Part shown: in pieces, positions 1 through 4,488 of the stretch | Numbering within the stretch: the stretch's first letter is position 1 | Layout of the letters: each line of letters opens with the position of its first letter | NCBI GenBank assembly: GCA_023151145.1 | Contig: JAKLJM010000134.1 | Span: 1-6,349 of the forward strand | Length of the DNA: 6,349 bases | Source of the DNA: Bacteriovoracaceae bacterium | GTDB lineage: Bacteria; Bdellovibrionota; Bacteriovoracia; Bacteriovoracales; Bacteriovoracaceae | Direction of reading: 5' to 3' | Translations under genes and position numbers: made by a program | The notes under the pieces: generated by a model | Told to the model about the DNA's origin: nothing | Databases searched by the model: none | What the model saw: the letters and a program-made list of their open reading frames with translations, nothing else

Positions 1-1108
1 AGAAATTTTTAAAGACTATTTAAAAGTAGAGAAAAAATATCACATTATCGATTTTTCAGCGATGGACTTAGTTGTCGCAGAAAATGGTTATAATACAGAA
101 AAGACCATTACATTGGTGGAATTTGATGGAAAAAACGGGCGTCCTATTGCCATTTTTATGCGAGATTATGTCGTTGATGCCAGTGATGGAGATTTATTTT
201 TATTAGGAAAATATATGTGTATGGTGGGAGCAAGTGTGCATATAAATGTTGCTGAACACCCTAAACTTCATTTTCCGATGGATGCTATTAATGCAATAAC
301 AAAAACAGCTGTTCCCAAAAATCACATTCTCTTTCAATTATTATACCCACATTTTGAAATTACTTTAAAACTAGATTACCAAGTTTTAAATAGTCCGATG
401 TCTCTTTTAGAAAACAAATGGTGGATGATATATTCTCCATTTGGAGCAACCAGTGAATCGCTGAGAGATCTAACCGTCATTGGCTATAACGGAATAAAAG
501 GAAATCCTTCTTATCATAAATATGAATATCCTCTTAATGGACCACGTGTGGTACCTGGGGATTTTGGAGTTTTTCACCAAAGCTACTATCCTGTGTTTGT
601 GGAGTTTGCCAGAAAAGTTTTAGCAGAAATTCCTGTTGGAGATTATTTTGTCACAATTTGGGCCAATTATATTCATCAACAAATGCCTTCATTTCCAGAT
701 GGCGAAAAAATTTGGCAAGATGATAATTTGGCCAAAGCGGTAGGGGTTCTCTTGTGGGATTTGACGATCGGACATGCCGTTGATCATCGGACCTATTCAG
801 AAATTCCTGTTTGTTATAATCCAATGTGTTTAAAAACTAAAGCGCCAGAGTACAAGACTCCTGGTTTTAAATTAAATTTAAAAACAGCTGTTTCTACCTA
901 TGATCAAATGCGCTGGATTCTAGCAAGTCGTTTGTTTTATGAAACCTGGAATGTGGCGAATATGATGGAAATTGATTATGGATTTTCTCTACCGATCTTG
1001 AATGACCATGTAAGGGATTTTAGAAAACAGATGTTAGAAGTTGAAAAAAATTTAAAAACGAAAAACCTCATGCCGGTGGAAGAAATTCCTACTAGTATCC
1101 AATACTAA
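1..1108 (+). CDS. Lipoxygenase-family dioxygenase, C-terminal catalytic part (5' partial)
   Basis: Lipoxygenases insert O2 into polyunsaturated fatty acids at a mononuclear Fe or Mn centre. The frame is open from base 2, giving 20 residues before the Met at 62, so this Met is probably internal and the gene starts upstream. Numbering from that Met, family landmarks appear in order: PIAIFM (28-33, like PIAIQL), LLGK (47-50, like LLAK), the first metal-ligand helix with H66 and H70, NHILFQLLYPHFEITLKLD (like HPIYKLLTPH...TLEIN), the second ligand helix H238-AVD-H242 (like HAAVN or HSSIH), and the C-terminus IPTSIQY (like IPNSISI). H70 lies 18 residues before H88, as in soybean LOX-1. Oddities are HX3H instead of HX4H spacing and a terminal Tyr instead of Ile/Val. 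The family call is from motif recognition, without an alignment search. Substrate and cellular location cannot be judged, because the N-terminus, with any signal peptide, is missing. Confidence 0.82.
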   Translation, partial: EIFKDYLKVEKKYHIIDFSAMDLVVAENGYNTEKTITLVEFDGKNGRPIAIFMRDYVVDASDGDLFLLGKYMCMVGASVHINVAEHPKLHFPMDAINAITKTAVPKNHILFQLLYPHFEITLKLDYQVLNSPMSLLENKWWMIYSPFGATSESLRDLTVIGYNGIKGNPSYHKYEYPLNGPRVVPGDFGVFHQSYYPVFVEFARKVLAEIPVGDYFVTIWANYIHQQMPSFPDGEKIWQDDNLAKAVGVLLWDLTIGHAVDHRTYSEIPVCYNPMCLKTKAPEYKTPGFKLNLKTAVSTYDQMRWILASRLFYETWNVANMMEIDYGFSLPILNDHVRDFRKQMLEVEKNLKTKNLMPVEEIPTSIQY

Positions 1109-1120
1109 ACTAAAGTTCTT

Positions 1121-1156
1121 ACTCCTTCTTTTATTCTTTATAATGGAAGAAGGAGT
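1121..1156 (+). terminator. Stem-loop between convergent genes, likely lipoxygenase terminator
   Basis: ACTCCTTCTT (1121-1130) pairs perfectly with AAGAAGGAGT (1147-1156). Five more inner pairs, two of them G-U, leave a 6-base loop. On the + strand the stem runs into TTTT (1156-1159), which fits a short intrinsic terminator 13 bases after the lipoxygenase stop. On the - strand no T-run follows, so termination of the kinase transcript is less certain. The right arm lies inside the last codons of the kinase gene. Confidence 0.6.
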
Positions 1157-2424
1157 TTTACCAAAGTTCCAGATTCTGCATTGTCTTCAATGCGGCGATT
1201 ATGAATAGAGATTTTACCACCCATTTTTTGTACAATGGTTGCAACAATAGGAAGTCCAAAGCCTGTTCCTTTTTCATTATTCGTACCATTCTTAGAAGTC
1301 GGGATATAAGGCGAAAATACTTTTTCAGTGTGGTCGGGATCAATTCCCATTCCTTGATCACGAATTTCAAAAACTAAAAAATTATCTTGTTCAAATAGAT
1401 CAATCATAATTTGAGAGTTTTCGTAAGAAAACTTGATGGCATTTGATAAAAGATTATTAATGATTTGATAAAAGACGGCGGTACGATCCCCAATAATCAT
1501 GGCATTTTCATTTGCCTGACAATTCACTTGGTATGTAATACTCTTTTGTTGTAAACGTTCAGGAAAAGAATTGTGAATATGTTCTAAGAGTTCAGCAACA
1601 GGAATTTGTTCATTTTTTAAAGTGATTTTTCCATCTTTATGCACATTCCACATGTGTACGGATTGAATGATATTTTGCACGTCTTGGATGGAGCGATTGA
1701 GGCGCGCTAGAACTTTAGGGTTCAGTTCACCTTTTTCTGGATTTAAAAGCGAAGCAGATATTTTCATGGTAGTAAGCGGATTATTAATATCGTGACATAG
1801 AATGCGGACAAGATTTTCAGTGAGTTCTTTGCTTTCGCTTAACTCTTTATTTTTTGAATTATTAAAGCGTATAGCTAGAATTGTAAACAATGCCACTAAA
1901 ACATCTAATCCAATATATGAAGTTACAATCATTCCATCGCGAAAAAGCGAAGGCAGTATGTTGGGTGGTAAAAAACCATATTGCCCCAGAATCACCATGG
2001 TAATAATAATGAAGGTGTTTAGTATAACCGAGAATATGATCAGAGGAATATTGCCAAAAAAAGCGAGAATAACAGGATGAAAACTTAACCATATGGTTGA
2101 TGGGGAATGTGCTCCACCTGAATAGAGACAAAAAAGCGTTTGAAAGGAGAGTCCGGTTAAAGATATCCAAAGCCCTGTCACTGAAAAGGATTGTGTTAGT
2201 AAAAATATTAAAGGAGATAGAGTGTGGAGAATAGAAAAAATAGTTCCACCTATAACGACCGTTTGATTTGTTCCATGGAAAGCTTTGTAACAGTAAAAGA
2301 CATAAAGCCACATTACAGTGGTGGTGGCGGCCCATAAAATGAGAAGCGCCCTAGTTTTATAGATAAATGTTTGATCCGTTAGATGAGATTGATGAATGAA
2401 TTTTTTTGCAATTTTAGTTAACAA
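1138..2424 (-). CDS. Membrane sensor histidine kinase, orphan
   Basis: This 428-residue protein would autophosphorylate on His and pass the phosphate to a response regulator. About six hydrophobic helices fill residues 24-187, including a GGAHSPSTIW stretch (103-112) of a kind seen in membrane sensor modules of kinases and cyclases. There is no obvious periplasmic domain. The H-box is H211-DINNPL, with Asp in place of the usual Glu after His. The ATPase domain has an N-box (IINNLLSNAIKFS, 321-333), G1 (DQGMG, 356-360), an F-box-like VFSPY (369-373) and G2 (GTGFGL, 386-391), so all catalytic motifs look intact. The protein ends straight after the ATPase domain, with no receiver domain. The start is TTG, preceded by GGGG seven bases upstream; the frame is open back to 2455, but no better start codon occurs there. 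No response regulator is adjacent, so the partner is unknown, as is the signal. Confidence 0.92.
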   Translation of the reverse strand: MLTKIAKKFIHQSHLTDQTFIYKTRALLILWAATTTVMWLYVFYCYKAFHGTNQTVVIGGTIFSILHTLSPLIFLLTQSFSVTGLWISLTGLSFQTLFCLYSGGAHSPSTIWLSFHPVILAFFGNIPLIIFSVILNTFIIITMVILGQYGFLPPNILPSLFRDGMIVTSYIGLDVLVALFTILAIRFNNSKNKELSESKELTENLVRILCHDINNPLTTMKISASLLNPEKGELNPKVLARLNRSIQDVQNIIQSVHMWNVHKDGKITLKNEQIPVAELLEHIHNSFPERLQQKSITYQVNCQANENAMIIGDRTAVFYQIINNLLSNAIKFSYENSQIMIDLFEQDNFLVFEIRDQGMGIDPDHTEKVFSPYIPTSKNGTNNEKGTGFGLPIVATIVQKMGGKISIHNRRIEDNAESGTLVKLLLPL

Positions 2425-2551
2425 ACAAAGACCCCAGGAGAAAGCAATAAATTAACATTAAATCATTCTGTAAAACTATCAATGAATATTTTTCAGAGTT
2501 TAAACTCGCTAGTTGCTTATTCCTAAGAAAATCTGTAAGTTCGGCCGTATT
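2425..2551. promoter_or_regulatory. Divergent intergenic region between kinase and ygiQ
   Basis: These 127 bases must carry the promoters of both divergent genes. For the kinase, the minus strand has TTGATA (2477-2482), 16 bases, then TAATGT (2455-2460): a good -35 but a poor -10, so a weak sigma-70-like candidate. For ygiQ I see no convincing -35/-10 pair. A perfect 12-bp palindrome, GAGTTTAAACTC (2496-2507), lies in the ygiQ leader. About one palindrome of this length is expected by chance in a window of this size, so it is noted only as a possible operator. Confidence 0.35.
2432..2435 (-). promoter_or_regulatory. Putative Shine-Dalgarno for the kinase TTG start
   Basis: On the minus strand GGGG stands 7 bases before the TTG at 2424. 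It could pair with the CCUCC of 16S rRNA using one G-U pair. It is the best support for the TTG start, since the next in-frame ATG is codon 38, inside the first membrane helix. Confidence 0.4.
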
Positions 2552-4384
2552 ATGAGTGAAATTAATCAATTACCTATATATGCATGGCTTCCAACCACAA
2601 TGAAAGAGGCAAAAAAACGTGGCTGGGATGAATTAGACGTCATTATCGTGACGGGGGATGCCTATGTAGATCATCCGGCTTTTGGAAATGCGGTTATTGG
2701 CCGAATTCTAGAAAGTTATGGGCTTAAAGTTGCCATTATTTCTCAACCAAATTGGCGTGATGATTTAAGAGATTTTAAAAAATTTGGAAAACCTAGACTA
2801 TTTTTTGGAGTGACCTCTGGAAACATGGATTCTATGGTCAATAAATATACCGCTGGAAAAAGATTGCGCTCAAGTGATGCCTACACACCGGGCGGAGATG
2901 TAAATTTAAGACCTGATTACGCGACCACTGTCTATACTCGAATCCTAAAAGAACTTTTTCCGGATTCCCCTGTCGTTATCGGTGGGATTGAGGCTTCATT
3001 AAGAAGAGTGACTCATTATGATTTTTGGCAAGATAAACTTTTGCCAAATATTCTCACGCAATCTGGTGCAGATTTATTAATTTACGGAATGGGAGAGCAA
3101 CCACTTCGAGAACTAACTCAGCAATTGATGAGCGGAAAATCGATTAACGATTTACGTTCAATTCCACAAACAGCTTATTTGTCTGATCAAAAAGAAAAAC
3201 TAAGTGAAGAGAAGAATTGGAAAAATTTTGAATTAACCAGCCATGAGGTTTGTTTAAAAGATAAAAAAGCATACGCTAAAAATTTTCGCTATATTGAATT
3301 TGAATCTAATAAACAATTTGCGAAAAGACTTTTGCAAAAAATAGGTGATCAAGTTCTTGTCATTAATCCACCTTTTCAAACCATGACTGAAAAAGAAATT
3401 GATGCATCTTTTGATCTTCCTTTCACTAGACTACCACATCCCAAATACAAAGATCGTGGAGCCATTTCAGCGTTTGAAATGATTAAGTTCTCAATCAATA
3501 CCCATCGAGGATGTTTCGGTGGATGTAGCTTTTGTACGATTTCCGCTCATCAAGGAAAAATGATTGCCTCACGATCTAAAGATTCGGTGAAAAGAGAATT
3601 AGATCAAATTACTAAAATGCCAGATTTTAAAGGAACCATAACTGATATCGGTGGACCTTCGGCCAATATGTATCAGATGAAAGGAATCGATCAAAATATT
3701 TGTGATAAATGTGCTGCACCTTCATGTGTCTTTCCAAAAATATGCCGTAATTTAGAGACCGACCCTTCTAAAATGATTGATCTTTATAAAATGGTGCGCG
3801 AGCATCAAGATGTTAAACACGCCTACGTCTCTTCAGGTCTTCGTTATGATTTAATGTTTAATCCCAAATCTAAACATCCAGAAAAAGATGTAAAATACGT
3901 AGAAGATCTCATCAGCTATCATGTCTCTGGACGTTTAAAAGTGGCTCCCGAACACACGGAAGAACATGTTTTAAAGTTTATGCGTAAGCCGAGTTTTCAA
4001 TATTTCAAAAAATTCAAAGAAAAGTTTGAAGAAGTAAGTCGCAAAAAAGGGCTAAGGCAAGAAATTATTCCTTATTTTATTTCCTCGCATCCAGGGTGTA
4101 CTCCTGAGGATATGGCCAAATTGGCGATTGAAACTAAGAAACTTGGCTATAAGTTAGAACAAGTTCAAGACTTCACTCCTACACCAATGACTTTAGCTAC
4201 TGAAATATACTATTCGGGTTTTCATCCCTATACCCTTAACAAAGTTGAGACTGCCATAAGCTTAGACGATAAGACCATGCAGCGTAATTTTTTCTTTTGG
4301 TATAAACCCGAAAATAAAAACCTGCTACGAAATACCCTGGCAAAATGGAAAAAATTCGATCTTTCTAAAGAGCTTTTTGGTTAA
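2552..4384 (+). CDS. ygiQ: YgiQ-family radical SAM protein
   Basis: This 610-residue protein belongs to the YgiQ (UPF0313) family of radical SAM proteins, whose reaction is not established. Residue numbers are from the ATG at 2552. The N-terminal domain has the hallmark VTGDAYVDHPAFG (33-45), FFGVTSGNMDSM (84-95) and IGGIEASLRR (143-152). The radical SAM core carries CFGGCSFC, with C321, C325 and C328 as ligands for the 4Fe-4S cluster that cleaves S-adenosylmethionine. DIGGPSANMY (365-374) is followed by a second Cys group, C384, C387, C392 and C398, which partly matches the Cys of E. coli YgiQ and could hold another cluster. APEHTEEH and PYFISSHPG follow. It lacks the long basic C-terminal tail of the E. 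coli protein. The frame also opens with a TTG at 2513, directly after a TAG. I prefer the ATG because homologues begin near the WLPTT segment, although neither start has a strong ribosome binding site. Confidence 0.95.
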   Translation: MSEINQLPIYAWLPTTMKEAKKRGWDELDVIIVTGDAYVDHPAFGNAVIGRILESYGLKVAIISQPNWRDDLRDFKKFGKPRLFFGVTSGNMDSMVNKYTAGKRLRSSDAYTPGGDVNLRPDYATTVYTRILKELFPDSPVVIGGIEASLRRVTHYDFWQDKLLPNILTQSGADLLIYGMGEQPLRELTQQLMSGKSINDLRSIPQTAYLSDQKEKLSEEKNWKNFELTSHEVCLKDKKAYAKNFRYIEFESNKQFAKRLLQKIGDQVLVINPPFQTMTEKEIDASFDLPFTRLPHPKYKDRGAISAFEMIKFSINTHRGCFGGCSFCTISAHQGKMIASRSKDSVKRELDQITKMPDFKGTITDIGGPSANMYQMKGIDQNICDKCAAPSCVFPKICRNLETDPSKMIDLYKMVREHQDVKHAYVSSGLRYDLMFNPKSKHPEKDVKYVEDLISYHVSGRLKVAPEHTEEHVLKFMRKPSFQYFKKFKEKFEEVSRKKGLRQEIIPYFISSHPGCTPEDMAKLAIETKKLGYKLEQVQDFTPTPMTLATEIYYSGFHPYTLNKVETAISLDDKTMQRNFFFWYKPENKNLLRNTLAKWKKFDLSKELFG

Positions 4385-4389
4385 AAAGC
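4372..4389 (+). other. Small hairpin spanning the ygiQ stop codon
   Basis: GCTTTTT (4372-4378) and AAAAAGC (4383-4389) form a 7-bp stem with a GGTT loop. The TAA stop (4382-4384) lies partly in the 3' arm. No T-run follows directly; the nearest, TTTTT, is at 4402-4406. As a terminator it would be weak, and the stem is mostly A-T. Confidence 0.3.
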
Positions 4390-4401
4390 CGATCTGTGTA
4401 A

Positions 4402-4418
4402 TTTTTACAGTGTAAAAA
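4402..4418. promoter_or_regulatory. Perfect 17-bp palindrome, candidate operator
   Basis: TTTTTACA, a central G and TGTAAAAA form an exact odd-centred palindrome 18 bases after the ygiQ stop and 70 bases before the next start codon. With a one-base centre it makes a poor RNA hairpin, so a dimeric repressor or activator site is the more natural reading. I cannot assign it to a known regulator. A lone TGTAAAA half-site also occurs at 2469-2475 in the kinase/ygiQ intergenic region. Confidence 0.4.
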
Positions 4419-4443
4419 ATCCCGTGCAAGCCCAAAAAAATTT

Positions 4444-4487
4444 AAAAATCCTTATAGTTGTAATTAAGACAAATACTAAGGATTTTT
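4444..4487 (+). promoter_or_regulatory. Leader hairpin hiding the downstream ribosome binding site
   Basis: AAAAATCCTTA (4444-4454) and TAAGGATTTTT (4477-4487) form a perfect 11-bp stem. Inside it, TTGT (4458-4461) and ACAA (4469-4472) add 4 bp around a 7-base loop. The 3' arm contains the Shine-Dalgarno AAGGA and ends one base before the ATG at 4489. If the mRNA starts upstream of 4444, the fold would block ribosome access. A TATAGT (4453-4458) that could serve as a -10 would instead start transcription inside the loop and break the fold; it has no good -35. The T-run of the 3' arm also leaves open a terminator role for ygiQ transcripts. Confidence 0.5.
4478..4482 (+). promoter_or_regulatory. 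Shine-Dalgarno AAGGA for the exported-protein gene
   Basis: AAGGA lies 6 bases before the ATG at 4489. It is the clearest ribosome binding site in the window and fixes that start, and it lies wholly within the 3' arm of the leader hairpin. Confidence 0.75.
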
Positions 4488-4488
4488 T

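Noticed and set aside
300..313. Repeated AAAAACAGCTGTT, also near 889-901
   Set aside because: Both copies encode Lys-Thr-Ala-Val in the lipoxygenase frame; two short codon-driven matches in coding sequence are not evidence of a regulatory repeat.
1158..1370. 70-codon minus-strand ORF inside the kinase gene
   Set aside because: It lies in another frame of the kinase ATPase-domain coding region, has no recognisable domain, and the kinase frame carries all the conserved motifs.
1802..2080. 92-codon plus-strand ORF opposite the kinase
   Set aside because: Antisense shadow of the membrane-helix coding region, with no domain or convincing ribosome binding site.
1862..2335. 157-codon minus-strand ORF in another frame of the kinase
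   Set aside because: Its composition, rich in Phe, Tyr, His, Ser and Cys, is what a frameshifted membrane segment gives; the overlapping kinase frame is clearly the real one.
2496..2507. 12-bp palindrome GAGTTTAAACTC as an operator
   Set aside because: About one such palindrome is expected by chance in a window of this size; it is kept only as a note in the intergenic entry.
2513..2551. TTG at 2513 as the ygiQ start
   Set aside because: It follows a TAG directly, so it is simply the longest possible extension. It has no better ribosome binding site, and the added residues do not resemble YgiQ N-termini as I recall them.
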